From: Myxococcales bacterium | GTDB lineage: Bacteria; Myxococcota_A; Polyangia; Haliangiales; Haliangiaceae | Length of the DNA: 64,000 nucleotides | NCBI GenBank assembly: GCA_016717005.1 | Contig: JADJUF010000001.1 | Coordinates: 310,001-374,000, forward strand | Direction: 5' to 3' | Shown here: positions 41,524 to 51,248 of the stretch, in pieces | Position numbering within the stretch: position 1 is the stretch's first letter | Layout: each line of letters begins with the position of its first letter | The notes under the pieces: model-generated | What the model saw: only the letters and a program-made list of their open reading frames with translations | Databases searched by the model: none | Told to the model about the DNA's origin: nothing | Made by a program: the position numbers and the translations under genes

Positions 41524-42258
41524 TCAGCGGTCGAGGTAGCCGCGCCGGGCCAGCTCGGACGCGGCCTGCGCGAGCATCTCGGGCGTGTCGACGTCCTGCC
41601 ACCAGCGGTCGCCGATGTCGAACGGCAGGAACTGGCCGCGGCCGCCGATGATCGCCATGCCCTCGGACAGGGTCGTGTCGCCCTTCTTCGCGACCACCTC
41701 GCCGAGCGCGGCGAAGATCGCCGGCGTGCACAGGAACAACCCGCAGTCGATCGCGTTGTAGCTGGGCAGCGACTTCGAGATCGCGACGATCGCGCCGTTG
41801 TCGACCACGACCTTGGTCGCGTCGTCGAGGTCGAAGATCTCGCCGATCTTGTGATCGACCGCGAGCGTGACCGAGCCGTCGGGCGGCGTCAGCGCCAGCA
41901 GGTCGGTCAGGATCGACGGGTCGAACACGTGGTCGCTCATCATCAGCGCGAACGGCTCGGCCAGGAGCTCGCGGCACGCGTAGACCGAGACCCCGTTGGA
42001 CTTGGTCCAGTCGGGGTTGTGGACGGTCTCGACGTCGCCCTCGGTCAGGCGCGCGACCTCGGCCTCGACCAGCTCGTGCCGGAAGCCGGTGACGACGACG
42101 ACGCGCCGGGCGCCGGCGGCGCGGCAGCAGCCGATCGTGCGCTCGAGCAGCGTCTTGCCCCCGACCGCCATCAGCGGCTTCGAGAACTGTTCGGAGGTGC
42201 CGCTGGGCGCCAGGCGGCTGCCCATCCCGGCGGCGAGGATCACGGCGGTCTCGGCCAT
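41524..42258 (-). CDS. nucleotidyltransferase, probable CTP:inositol-1-phosphate cytidylyltransferase
   Basis: 244 aa. N-terminal nucleotide-binding signature VILAAGMGSRLAPSG, sugar-phosphate Lys region SKPLMAVGGKTLLERT, and metal Asp in MMSDHVFDP. MobA/GlmU-like NTP_transferase fold. The divergent neighbour is a CDP-alcohol phosphatidyltransferase and the next gene is inositol-phosphate synthase; in di-myo-inositol-phosphate and CDP-inositol pathways exactly these three activities occur together. CDP-inositol formation is therefore inferred from context. A TTGACA (42295-42290, minus strand) with 17-base spacing to GAGACT eight bases before the ATG is a likely promoter. Another sugar nucleotidyltransferase is possible. 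Confidence 0.75.
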   Translation of the reverse strand: MAETAVILAAGMGSRLAPSGTSEQFSKPLMAVGGKTLLERTIGCCRAAGARRVVVVTGFRHELVEAEVARLTEGDVETVHNPDWTKSNGVSVYACRELLAEPFALMMSDHVFDPSILTDLLALTPPDGSVTLAVDHKIGEIFDLDDATKVVVDNGAIVAISKSLPSYNAIDCGLFLCTPAIFAALGEVVAKKGDTTLSEGMAIIGGRGQFLPFDIGDRWWQDVDTPEMLAQAASELARRGYLDR

Positions 42259-42323
42259 CGCCGTGCAGTCTCGACGCGCGGCGCGTGGCTGTCAATGCGG
42301 GTCGCGGGCCGGGCGCGTTGACG

Positions 42324-42341
42324 TATAGTCCGCCGCCCGTG
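42324..42341 (+). promoter_or_regulatory. -10 element giving a near-leaderless transcript
   Basis: TATAGT at 42324-42329 ends nine bases before GTG 42339. No Shine-Dalgarno sequence intervenes; a matching -35 was not clear. Confidence 0.5.
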
Positions 42342-43166
42342 GCCGCCCATGTCCCCTTCGCCGAGCGCCTCCAGCGCGTCCGCAACTGGCAGAGCTCCGA
42401 GTTCTACGCCGCGCTGGTCGTGCGGCCGATCGCGATCGTCGTGATGCTGGTCATCGCCGACTGGCGCTGGGTCACGCCCAACCGCCTGACCGCGCTGGCC
42501 ACGCTGGCCAAGCTCGGCGCGGTCGCGACGATCGTGACCGATCACTTCGTGTGGGCCGCGGCGCTCTTGCAGCTCGGCCTGCTGCTCGATCACCTCGACG
42601 GCACCCTCGCGCGCTACCGCGGCACCGGCTCGTCGTTCGGCAGCTTCTTCGACAAGGTCTCCGACCTGTACACCTGGCTGGCGATCACCACGGCGATCGG
42701 CTGGGTCATGTACGAGCGCACCGGCCGCGTCGACCTGCTGCTCATGGCGTCGCTGTCGGCGCTGGGCCAGTACGCCACCGGCTACATGAAGTGGCTCACC
42801 GCGATCGAGGAGGCCCGGCTCAAGTGGCGCCGCGCCAAGGCCGACCCCGCGGCCGCGGTGGCGCGCGAGACCAAGCCGCCGGCGCCGAGCCTGCCGCCCG
42901 AGCGCACGCCCAAGGAGTGGGCGCGGTTCATCCTGTCGCGGCTGTCGCGGATCGTGCTGTTCGAGGAGGTCGACCTGTTCTTCTGGGTCGGCCTGGCGCT
43001 GGTGCTCGACCGGCTCGAGTGGGTGATCTGGGCGCTGGCGGTGAGCCAGGGCCTGCAGGTGCTGATCTCGACCGTGTGGCGCGCCGGGCACAACCTGGCG
43101 TTCGACCGCGAGCGCGCGGCGCTCGCGGCGGCGCCGGCCCCCGAACAGATCGTCGGACCACAATAG
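42339..43166 (+). CDS. CDP-alcohol phosphatidyltransferase, probable inositol phospholipid synthase
   Basis: 275 aa from GTG 42339. The complete signature D84-x2-D87-G88-x2-A91-R92-x8-G101-x3-D105-x3-D109 is present. Several transmembrane segments are visible (IAIVVMLVIADW, VWAAALLQLGLLL, YTWLAITTAIGWV, LFFWVGLALVL). Family members transfer a phospho-alcohol from a CDP-activated compound. With a putative CDP-inositol-forming enzyme and inositol-phosphate synthase beside it, the likely product is an inositol-containing phospholipid or dialkylether lipid, as proposed for Rhodothermus. Phosphatidylglycerophosphate-type activity is an alternative. Confidence 0.82.
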   Translation: MAAHVPFAERLQRVRNWQSSEFYAALVVRPIAIVVMLVIADWRWVTPNRLTALATLAKLGAVATIVTDHFVWAAALLQLGLLLDHLDGTLARYRGTGSSFGSFFDKVSDLYTWLAITTAIGWVMYERTGRVDLLLMASLSALGQYATGYMKWLTAIEEARLKWRRAKADPAAAVARETKPPAPSLPPERTPKEWARFILSRLSRIVLFEEVDLFFWVGLALVLDRLEWVIWALAVSQGLQVLISTVWRAGHNLAFDRERAALAAAPAPEQIVGPQ

Positions 43167-43270
43167 CGCCACCAGGCGTCGTTCTGAGGTAAGACACCAG
43201 CGCACCTGATCGGGCGGGTCTTCCGTTCGCCCGGCGGATGCGCGTAGACCTCACTGCAGGAGACTCGTCC

Positions 43271-44590
43271 ATGGCGCTCAAGAAAGGTGTCGAGATCAAG
43301 CCGGCCACCGGCAAGCTCGGCGTGCTCACCCCGGGGATGGGCGCGGTCGCGACCACGTACTTCGCCGGCAACCTCTCCATCCGCAAGGGCCTGACCCCGC
43401 CGGTCGGCTCGCTGTGCGAGCTCGGCACGATCCGCCTGGGCAAGCGCTCCGACGACAACACCCCCAAGATCCGCGACTACGTGCCGCTGGCGCAGATGTC
43501 CGATCTGGTCTTCGGCGGCTGGGATCCGTTCCCCGACAACGCCTACGAGGCCGCGCTCCGCGCCGGCGTGCTCGAGACCAAGCACCTCGATCCGATCAAG
43601 GACGAGCTGTCGGCGATCAAGCCGATGCCGGCGGTGTTCGACCAGCAGTGGGTCAAGCGCCTCGACGGGCCCAACAAGAAGACCGGCACCTCGAAGATGC
43701 ACCTGGCCGAGCAGGTCATGGACGACATCAGGACGTTCCAGGCCAAGCACGGGTGCGACCGGATGGTGCTGATCTGGTGCGGCTCGACCGAGGTCTACCG
43801 CAAGCCCAGCGACGTCCACTCGTCGCTGGCCAAGTTCGAGGCGGGCCTGCGCGACAGCAGCGATGACATCGCGCCGTCGCAGATCTACGCCTACGCCGCG
43901 CTCAAGCTGGGCATCCCCTACGCCAACGGCGCGCCCAACCTGGCGGTCGACACCGAGGCGCTGATGGAGCTGGCGCGCGAGAACCACGTGCCGATCGCCG
44001 GCAAGGACTTCAAGACCGGCCAGACGCTGATGAAGACGATCCTGGCGCCGGGCTTCAAGGCCCGCATGCTCGGGCTCCAGGGCTGGTACTCGACCAACAT
44101 CCTGGGCAACCGCGACGGCGAGGTCCTCGACGATCCCGAGTCGTTCAAGTCCAAGGAGGTCACCAAGCTGGGCGTGATCGACCAGATCCTCCAGCCCGAG
44201 AAGTACCCGGCGCTGTACGGGAACATCTCGCACGTGGTCCGCATCAACTACTACCCGCCCCGCGGCGACAACAAGGAGGGCTGGGACAACATCGACATCT
44301 TCGGGTGGATGGGCTACCCGATGCAGATCAAGGTGAACTTCCTGTGCCGCGACTCGATCCTCGCGGCGCCGATCGTCCACGATCTGGTGCTGTTCATGGA
44401 CTTCGCCAAGCGCGCCGGCCTGCACGGCATCCAGGAGTGGCTGTCGTTCTACTGGAAGAGCCCGCAGGCCCCGACCGGCGTGTACCCGGAGCACGACCTC
44501 TTCATCCAGCTGATGAAGCTGAAGAACACGCTGCGCTACCTCAAGGGTGACGACCTGATCACCCACCTCGGCGCCGAGTACTACGACTGA
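43271..44590 (+). CDS. ino1: inositol-3-phosphate synthase
   Basis: 439 aa from ATG 43271 with GGAG twelve bases upstream. NAD-binding N-terminus (KLGVLTPGMGAVATTYFAG), the central VLIWCGSTEV, PNLAVDTEALMELARENHVP, and the catalytic region GKDFKTGQTLMKTILAPGFKARMLGLQGWYSTNILGN with SKEVTKL. Converts glucose-6-phosphate to inositol-1(3)-phosphate. Together with the two upstream genes it completes a pathway from glucose-6-phosphate to an inositol lipid. The 3' end overlaps the ABC1 kinase gene by ten bases, tail to tail. Confidence 0.93.
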   Translation: MALKKGVEIKPATGKLGVLTPGMGAVATTYFAGNLSIRKGLTPPVGSLCELGTIRLGKRSDDNTPKIRDYVPLAQMSDLVFGGWDPFPDNAYEAALRAGVLETKHLDPIKDELSAIKPMPAVFDQQWVKRLDGPNKKTGTSKMHLAEQVMDDIRTFQAKHGCDRMVLIWCGSTEVYRKPSDVHSSLAKFEAGLRDSSDDIAPSQIYAYAALKLGIPYANGAPNLAVDTEALMELARENHVPIAGKDFKTGQTLMKTILAPGFKARMLGLQGWYSTNILGNRDGEVLDDPESFKSKEVTKLGVIDQILQPEKYPALYGNISHVVRINYYPPRGDNKEGWDNIDIFGWMGYPMQIKVNFLCRDSILAAPIVHDLVLFMDFAKRAGLHGIQEWLSFYWKSPQAPTGVYPEHDLFIQLMKLKNTLRYLKGDDLITHLGAEYYD

Positions 44591-46362
44591 TCGTCGGGCG
44601 GGGGCGCGTCCCCGGCGGGTGACGCCGCGGACGCCAGCTCGGCGGACGCGGGCGCCGCGGCGGCTGGCACCGCGGACGACGGCGCCGCGGACGCGGGCGC
44701 CGGCGCGGTTGACGCCGCGGACGACGGCGCGTCGGGCGCGGGCGCGGGCGTAGGCGCGGTTGACGCCGCGGACGGCGCGACCGACGCGACGGACGAGGCT
44801 GCTGCCGCGGGCGGCGCCGGCGACGCGGGCGGCGCAGACCCTGTGACCGCCGGGACCGCTGGCACCAGCGCCGCGGCCAGGTGCGGGCCGATCACCGCGG
44901 CCAGCTCGAGCGCGGGCTTGTAGACCGCGACCAGCCCCGCCAGGGTGCCGAGCACGCGCCCGAGCAGCACGAACGAGCGCGGCACGGTGACGCCCGCGGC
45001 CTTGGCCCGGACGCTCACGTCGGCGACGAAGGCCCGGCCCTGGGCGTCCCAGTCGACGTCGGCCGCCGACACGCCCGGGTGCATCGCCGCGGTGATCGAC
45101 CGCGCGATGTCCGCCAGCGCCGGGCCGTCGCCGCCGAAGCCGAGGCCGCGCAGCTCGCGCTCGGCCGCGGCGCCGTCGCCGCCGCCCAGCGCCACCAGCA
45201 GCCGCGCGTAGCCGGCCCGCTCCTCGGGCGCGAGCCGCAGCACGCAGCCCCAGTCGAGCACCGCGATCCGGCCGTCGTCGGTGACCAGGAAGTTGCCGGG
45301 GTGCGGATCGGCGTGGACCACGCCGCCGCGGAAGATCTGGCGGGCGATGCCGTCGACGAGCGCGCGCAGGATGCGGGTGCGCTCCGCGCGATCGGCGGCG
45401 TCGAGGGCCTCGGTCAGCCGGCGGCCGTCGACGCGATCGGTGGTCAGCACCCGCGGCGTCGAGTGTGACGCGATCACCGCCGGCACGAACAGCTCGGTGC
45501 CGGCCAGGATCGGCGCCACCTCGGCGCCGGCCGCGGCCTCGGCCACGTAGTCGAGCTCGCCGGTCAGCGCTCGCCCCAGCTCGCCGGCGATCGCGCCGAG
45601 GTCGCCGGGGATCAGATCGCCGAGCGCGCCCGCGAGGATCGTCAGCGCGGCCACGTCGGCCCGGACCACCTCGTCGATGCCCGGCACCTGGACCTTGACC
45701 GCGACCGCGCGGCCGTCGGCGAGGCGGGCGGCGTGGACCTGGGCCAGCGACGCGGCGGCCAGGGCGTCAGTCGCGAACCCGGCGAACCGTAGGGCGATCG
45801 GCGCGCCCAGCTCGGCCTCGACCCGCGCCGCGATCGCGGCGCCGTCGATGGCCGGCACCCGATCCTGGAGCTCGGCCAGCTCGGCCGCCCACACCGGCCC
45901 GATCAGATCGGGCCGGCACGACGCCACCTGCCCGAGCTTGAGCACGCCGCCGCGCAGCTCGATGCACGCGTCGCGGGTGCGCGCGGCCAGCGCGCGGTGA
46001 TCGTCGTCGGACAGCCCGGCGCGTCCCGCCGCGGCGGCCCGCAGCCGGTACCAGCGCGCGGTGGCCGCCAGCCCGAGGCCAGCGCGCACCACGCGGGTCA
46101 CCCGCGGCACGCCGCGCGACTGCGCGCGGGCCTGGGTCCAGGCCGCCTCGAACGTGTCGGCGACCTCCTGCCACTCGGCGCGCGCGGCGTCGGCGACCGC
46201 GACCGAGCCGCGGGCGACCTCGCCCAGATCCCGGGCCAGCTCGATCGACAGGCGATCGAGGTGAGCGCCGGTGCGGGCGAGCAGATCGGCGACCGCGGTC
46301 ACGAACGACGGCGGCGGATTGGCGCGCGCGTCAGGGCGCGGGGACGAAGGGGTCTCGACCAT
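44581..46362 (-). CDS. ABC1/AarF/UbiB-family atypical kinase
   Basis: 593 aa. The family motifs LRGGVLKLGQVASCRPDL (KxGQ), AASLAQVHAARLADGRAVAVKVQ (A-rich loop and Lys), VVHADPHPGNFLV (HxDxxxxN) and VLDWGCV (DxG, with Trp) are intact. UbiB-type proteins support quinone biosynthesis and use ATP. Two hydrophobic stretches near the end may anchor it to the membrane. The last 110 residues are an Ala/Pro/Ser low-complexity tail encoded by repetitive GCGGACGC units, not found in standard members. The start lies inside the 3' end of the RHH gene (32-base overlap). Confidence 0.88.
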   Translation of the reverse strand: MVETPSSPRPDARANPPPSFVTAVADLLARTGAHLDRLSIELARDLGEVARGSVAVADAARAEWQEVADTFEAAWTQARAQSRGVPRVTRVVRAGLGLAATARWYRLRAAAAGRAGLSDDDHRALAARTRDACIELRGGVLKLGQVASCRPDLIGPVWAAELAELQDRVPAIDGAAIAARVEAELGAPIALRFAGFATDALAAASLAQVHAARLADGRAVAVKVQVPGIDEVVRADVAALTILAGALGDLIPGDLGAIAGELGRALTGELDYVAEAAAGAEVAPILAGTELFVPAVIASHSTPRVLTTDRVDGRRLTEALDAADRAERTRILRALVDGIARQIFRGGVVHADPHPGNFLVTDDGRIAVLDWGCVLRLAPEERAGYARLLVALGGGDGAAAERELRGLGFGGDGPALADIARSITAAMHPGVSAADVDWDAQGRAFVADVSVRAKAAGVTVPRSFVLLGRVLGTLAGLVAVYKPALELAAVIGPHLAAALVPAVPAVTGSAPPASPAPPAAAASSVASVAPSAASTAPTPAPAPDAPSSAASTAPAPASAAPSSAVPAAAAPASAELASAASPAGDAPPPDDQS

Positions 46363-46759
46363 GGCGGATCTCCTCGAGACAGCGCGGGCACACGATCGCT
46401 CGCGGGCCGCTGCCGTCGGTGATGGCGACGGCGCCGTCGGCGCCGCGCACGAGCACGTCGTTGCACGCGGCGCAGACCGCGTTCCTGTTCAGCACCAGCG
46501 GCTGCCAGCCCAGCACCTCGGCCGCGCGCGGCGGCGGTGGCGGCTCGGCCGCGGCGCGGCGCCCGCCGCTGGCGGAGCGCGCGACCTGGGCGCCATCGGC
46601 GACGATGTCCCCGACCAGCCCGAACGCGTGCGTCAGCACGTTGCGCACCAGATTCGAGACCGACACGCCGAGATCGGCGGCGCGCTCCTTGAGCTCGGTC
46701 TCGAGCCGCTCCGGCACGCGGGTGTGGAGCACGCGCTCCTTCTTGTCGTCGTCCTTCAT
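46331..46759 (-). CDS. ribbon-helix-helix regulator with C-terminal zinc ribbon
   Basis: 142 aa from ATG 46759; the earlier ATG at 46810 is less likely because it would lie in the promoter. Residues 8-45 (VLHTRVPERLETELKERAADLGVSVSNLVRNVL) are a CopG/Arc-type ribbon-helix-helix. The C-terminal CAAC...CPRC pairs suggest a zinc ribbon. It probably binds the GTGTCAC repeats just upstream. A -35 TTGACA (46834-46829, minus strand) and -10 CATGAT (46811-46806) are 17 bases apart. The 3' end overlaps the ABC1 kinase gene start, so they may form an operon. Confidence 0.75.
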   Translation of the reverse strand: MKDDDKKERVLHTRVPERLETELKERAADLGVSVSNLVRNVLTHAFGLVGDIVADGAQVARSASGGRRAAAEPPPPPRAAEVLGWQPLVLNRNAVCAACNDVLVRGADGAVAITDGSGPRAIVCPRCLEEIRHGRDPFVPAP

Positions 46760-46788
46760 CGGGTCGGGCTCGCTGGGTCGCTGGGTTC

Positions 46789-46830
46789 GTGTCACAACGT
46801 GATACATCATGTGTCACGACGTGTCACATG
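46789..46830. promoter_or_regulatory. repeated GTGTCAC operator-like sites
   Basis: GTGTCAC occurs at 46789, 46811 and 46821; the first two are 22 bases apart and followed by RACGTG. GTGTCAC-AAC-GTGATAC is also an imperfect inverted repeat. The sites cover the promoter of the RHH gene and lie upstream of the DUF3501 operon, so autoregulation and control of the divergent operon are plausible. Confidence 0.65.
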
Positions 46831-46874
46831 TCAAGCCGGCTCCCGCGCCTGGCGAGCGGTGCTACACGAACATC

Positions 46875-47471
46875 GTGACTTCGCTCAGCCTCGTGCGCCC
46901 CATCACCCGCAAGGACATCAAGGGCCCGGCGCTGTATGCGCCGATCCGCGACGACTACCGCCGCCGCGTGATGGAGTGGAAGCGCCCGCGCCGGCTGCTG
47001 GTCGGCGATCGCGTCTGCCTCGTGTTCGAGAACCGGCACACGCTGACCCTGCAGATCGAGGAGATGTGCCGGGCCGAGCAGCTGACCGCGGATCCGCAGA
47101 TCGAGGCCGAGATCGAGGTCTACAACGCGCTGATGCCGACCGAGACCTCGCTGTCGGCGACCCTGTTCGTCGAGCTCCCGGCCGACGCCGACGCCCGCGC
47201 CGAGCTGGGCCGGCTGGTCGGCCTCGACGAGCACGTCGCGCTGACCATCGGCGCGCACGTCCTGCCGGCCGAGTTCGAGCCGGGCCGCGCCGACACCGAT
47301 CGGATCTCGGCGGTCCAGTACCTGCGGTTCCCGCTCACGCCCGAGGCCCGGGCGGCGCTGGCGATCGGCGGCACGCCGGTGGCGCTGACGATCGATCACC
47401 CGAACTACCAGCACCGCCTGGTCGCGCCCGACGCCTTCCGCGCGTCGCTGGCCGGAGACTACGGTCTGTGA
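46875..47471 (+). CDS. DUF3501 family protein
   Basis: 198 aa from GTG 46875; an earlier ATG at 46809 would extend it into the operator region. Family hallmarks: ITRKDIKGPALYAPIRDDYRRRVMEWKRPRRL, LVFENRHTLTLQIEEMCRAE, ALMPTETSLSATLFVELP and DRISAVQYLRFPL. The function is unknown; DUF3501 genes are often found near rubrerythrin and iron-sulfur reductase genes in proteobacteria, but rubrerythrin is 6 kb away here. It starts a four-gene operon with 4-base overlaps. Confidence 0.85.
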   Translation: MTSLSLVRPITRKDIKGPALYAPIRDDYRRRVMEWKRPRRLLVGDRVCLVFENRHTLTLQIEEMCRAEQLTADPQIEAEIEVYNALMPTETSLSATLFVELPADADARAELGRLVGLDEHVALTIGAHVLPAEFEPGRADTDRISAVQYLRFPLTPEARAALAIGGTPVALTIDHPNYQHRLVAPDAFRASLAGDYGL

Positions 47472-47971
47472 AGGCGGCGGTCGTCGGGGCGGTCGTGGTC
47501 GTCGCCGCCTGCGGCAACCCGTACAAGTCCGAGCTCGAGCGCAACCGCGCCTTCGACTGCAACGACCGCACCGCGAGCTACCTGGTCGTCGGCGGGCTGG
47601 CCGGGGCCGAGCTGGGCGTGATGATGGACTGCCGCGACGCCGGCCCGCGGGTCGTGCGCTGGACCGTCGACGAGTCCGGGACCCGCGACGAGCAGACCCA
47701 CTCGCTCACGGTCACCGAGTTCGAGCGGGTCTGGGACAAGATCGACGGCTCGGGCTGGCGCTACCTGAAGGACTGCGACGGCACCGGCGCCGACGGCGAT
47801 CCGATCTACAACTTCGACGTCACCGACTGGAACGGCACCGGCACCTTCGCGTGCCAGCACGGCGGCGCGCTGCCGTTCCCGTACCACATCCTCGTCGACC
47901 AGCTCGATCTGATCGCGGCCGAGCACGCCGACCGCACGACCCCCACGACCCGCGGCGACGACGACCCGTGA
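47468..47971 (+). CDS. hypothetical lipoprotein
   Basis: 167 aa from GTG 47468, overlapping the DUF3501 stop (GTGA). Lipobox VVVAAC (C15 region). The mature part is hydrophilic with several Cys (FDCNDR, MDCRDAG, KDCDGTG, FACQHGG), probably disulfide-linked in the periplasm, and Trp-rich strands (RVWDKIDGSGWRYLKD). Not recognised. It is coupled to the following SDR gene. Confidence 0.72.
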   Translation: MKAAVVGAVVVVAACGNPYKSELERNRAFDCNDRTASYLVVGGLAGAELGVMMDCRDAGPRVVRWTVDESGTRDEQTHSLTVTEFERVWDKIDGSGWRYLKDCDGTGADGDPIYNFDVTDWNGTGTFACQHGGALPFPYHILVDQLDLIAAEHADRTTPTTRGDDDP

Positions 47972-48687
47972 CCGCCACGACCCTCGATCGGGGCGCGCCG
48001 CTGCGCGGCCGCCGCTGCGTGATCACCGGCGCCAGCCGCGGCATCGGCGCCGGCATCGCCCGTCGGTTCGCGGCCGCCGGCGCCCACGTCGGGCTGGTGG
48101 CCCGCACCACCGCGGACCTCGAGCGCCTGGCCGCGGAGCTGCGCCGCGCCGGCGGCGAGGTCGCGATCGCCACCGCCGACGTCGGCGTCGCCGCCGAGGT
48201 CGAGCGCGCCGCGGTCGCGCTGCGCGCCGCGCTCGGGCCGATCGACACCGTCGTCAACAACGCCGGCATCGTCCTGCGCAAGGCCACCGCCGAGATCACC
48301 GACGCCGAGTGGCGCGCGATGATGGCGGTCAACCTCGACGGGCCGTTCTACGTCGCGCGCGCCTTCGCCCGCGACCTGCGCGCCGCGCGCGGCCGGCTGA
48401 TCAACATCGCGTCGATCGCCGGGCGCCAGGGCACCGCGCTCCTGGCGTCGTACTGCGCCGGCAAGCACGGGCTGGTCGGCCTGACCCGGGCCCTGGCCGA
48501 GGAGTGGCGCGGCGAGGTCGCGGTCAACGCGATCTGCCCGGGCTCGGTCGACACCGACATGCTACGCCATGGGATGCCTGGCGCCGCTCCGGCCATGACC
48601 GTCGACGACGTCGCCGCGACCGCGCTGTTCCTGGCCGCCGACGCGCCGGCGGCGATGACCGGCTCGTGCCTGGACGTGTTCGGATGA
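47968..48687 (+). CDS. short-chain dehydrogenase/reductase
   Basis: 239 aa from GTG 47968 (GTGA overlap with the preceding gene). Classical SDR: cofactor motif TGASRGIGAGIA, D-type site (TADVGV), NNAG, catalytic Ser in INIASIAG, and Y-x3-K in SYCAGKHG. It resembles 3-oxoacyl-ACP reductase (FabG-like). The substrate is unknown. Residues after the Rossmann core give the usual C-terminal FLAADAPAAMTG. Confidence 0.88.
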   Translation: MTATTLDRGAPLRGRRCVITGASRGIGAGIARRFAAAGAHVGLVARTTADLERLAAELRRAGGEVAIATADVGVAAEVERAAVALRAALGPIDTVVNNAGIVLRKATAEITDAEWRAMMAVNLDGPFYVARAFARDLRAARGRLINIASIAGRQGTALLASYCAGKHGLVGLTRALAEEWRGEVAVNAICPGSVDTDMLRHGMPGAAPAMTVDDVAATALFLAADAPAAMTGSCLDVFG

Positions 48688-49373
48688 GCGCGCCCGAGCT
48701 CCACGACCTCTGCGCCGACGACGCGATCGCGCCGGGCGAGCTCGCGCGCCTGCCGATCTTCCCGCTGCCCAACGCCGTGCTCTTGCCCGGCGGGCTGATG
48801 CCGCTGCACGTGTTCGAGCCGCGCTACCGCGATCTCGTGCGCGACGCGCTCGCCGGCAGCGGGCTCCTGGCGATCGCGCGCCTGCGGCCCGGCTACCAGC
48901 GCGACTACGACGGCCGGCCGCCGGTGCTCGAGCACGCCGGGGTCGGCCGCATCATCGCGTCCGAGGAGGCCGCCGACGGCCGCTACATGATCGTCGTGCG
49001 CGGCCTGGCGCGGGTCGCGCTCGCGCGCGAGCTGCCCCCGGTCCGCGCCTACCGCGAGGTCGAGGCGCGCCTCCTGCCCGACGCGCCGGCCGGCGCCGAC
49101 GTGCTCGCCCGCGCCCACGGCCAGCTGCTGGCCCTGTGCGAGCGCCTGAGCCAGGCCCTCGATCGCGGCGGCGATCAGCTGCGCGCGCTCTTGGCGTCGT
49201 GCTCGTGCCCGGGCGCGTGCGCCGACGCGATCGCCGCGGCGCTGGTGTTCGATCACGACGAGCGTCAGGCGCTGCTCGAGCGGCTCGACCCCGCCGACCG
49301 CCTCGAGCGCGTCGCCGATCACGTCGGCAAGCTGCTGTGCGAGCTGATGCCCTGCTCGTCGCACTCGAACTGA
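48684..49373 (+). CDS. LON substrate-binding (N-terminal) domain protein
   Basis: 229 aa from ATG 48684 (ATGA overlap). ARLPIFPLPNAVLLPGGLMPLHVFEPRYRDLV is the signature of the LON N-terminal domain, followed by GVGRIIASEEAADGRYMIVVRG and a helical end. There is no ATPase or protease domain, so it is a stand-alone LON-N protein (YcjX/PF02190 type) of uncertain function, perhaps a substrate-recognition or proteolysis modulator. It is the last gene in the DUF3501 operon. A 17-bp repeat array begins just after its stop. Confidence 0.87.
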   Translation: MSAPELHDLCADDAIAPGELARLPIFPLPNAVLLPGGLMPLHVFEPRYRDLVRDALAGSGLLAIARLRPGYQRDYDGRPPVLEHAGVGRIIASEEAADGRYMIVVRGLARVALARELPPVRAYREVEARLLPDAPAGADVLARAHGQLLALCERLSQALDRGGDQLRALLASCSCPGACADAIAAALVFDHDERQALLERLDPADRLERVADHVGKLLCELMPCSSHSN

Positions 49374-49374
49374 G

Positions 49375-49432
49375 CGCGCGCGGCGTGATGACGCGCGCGG
49401 CGTGACGACGCGCGCGGCGTGACGACGCGCCG
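49375..49432. repeat. 17-bp tandem repeat between convergent genes
   Basis: Units containing CGCGCGGCGTGATGA or CGCGCGGCGTGACGA, with core CGGCGTGA starting at 49381, 49398 and 49415, lie between the LON-domain gene stop and mrp. The 9-mer CGGCGTGAT is shared with the arrays at 17.8 kb (same strand) and 34.2 kb (reverse complement). Confidence 0.8.
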
Positions 49433-49470
49433 GGCGCCGCGCTTCGCCCCGTGACCGCGCGGCCGGCGCG

Positions 49471-50561
<1,091 letters not shown>

Positions 50562-50565
<4 letters not shown>

Positions 50566-51185
50566 GCGAGGTGACCCATCTTGGCTTTCTTGACGGTGAG
50601 GTAGTCGTGGCTCTCGGCGCCCGCGTCGATCCAGTGCGACTCGTGCGTGGCCGGCAGGCCGGCCGCCACCAGCCCCGCGATCTTGTCGGGGTTGTTGGTC
50701 ATCAGCCGGACCGAGGTGACCCCGAGGTCGCGCAGGATCGCGGCCGCGAGATCGTAGCTGCGCAGGTCGGCGTCGAAGCCGAGCTGGAGGTTGGCCTCGA
50801 CGGTGTCGGCGCCGGCGTCCTGGAGCGCGTAGGCGCGGATCTTGTTGCCGAGGCCGATGCCCCGGCCCTCCTGGACCAGGTAGACGACCACGCCGCGGCC
50901 GAGCTCGGCCACCCGCGCGAGCGCGGCGTCGAGCTGGACCCGGCAGTCGCAGCGCTGGCTGCCCAGGACCTCGCCGGTGAAGCACGACGAGTGGACCCGG
51001 GCCAGGACCGCGTCGCCCGCGACCTCGCCCATGACCATCGCCACGTGCTCCTCGGCGGCCTCACCGGAGCCGCCGCCGACCGCGGTGCCGCCGGCGCCCA
51101 ACGCGGCCCCGGTCCGGTACACCACCAGGCGGAACTCGCCGTGGGGCGTCGGCAGGCGGCTCGAGGCGAAGCGGACCACGTCCAT
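50562..51185 (-). CDS. ribA: GTP cyclohydrolase II
   Basis: 207 aa. Zinc site ARVHSSCFTGEVLGSQRCDC, the ring-opening motif YLVQEGRGIGLGNKIRAYALQD and the C-terminal MTNNPDKIAGL are intact. It makes the first intermediate of riboflavin synthesis from GTP. There is no DHBP synthase (RibB) fusion. It starts a two-gene operon with mrp. Its start is divergent from def; the 98 bases between hold the def promoter. Confidence 0.93.
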
Positions 51186-51248
51186 GCGGCCGGATCCTTG
51201 GCACCCGGGGCCGGCCTTGTCAACGGCGCGCCCCGACGACGACCGGGT

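Noticed and set aside
46760..46810. Upstream start MMYHVVTRTQ for the RHH protein
   Set aside because: It would put the coding start on the -10 and operator repeats.
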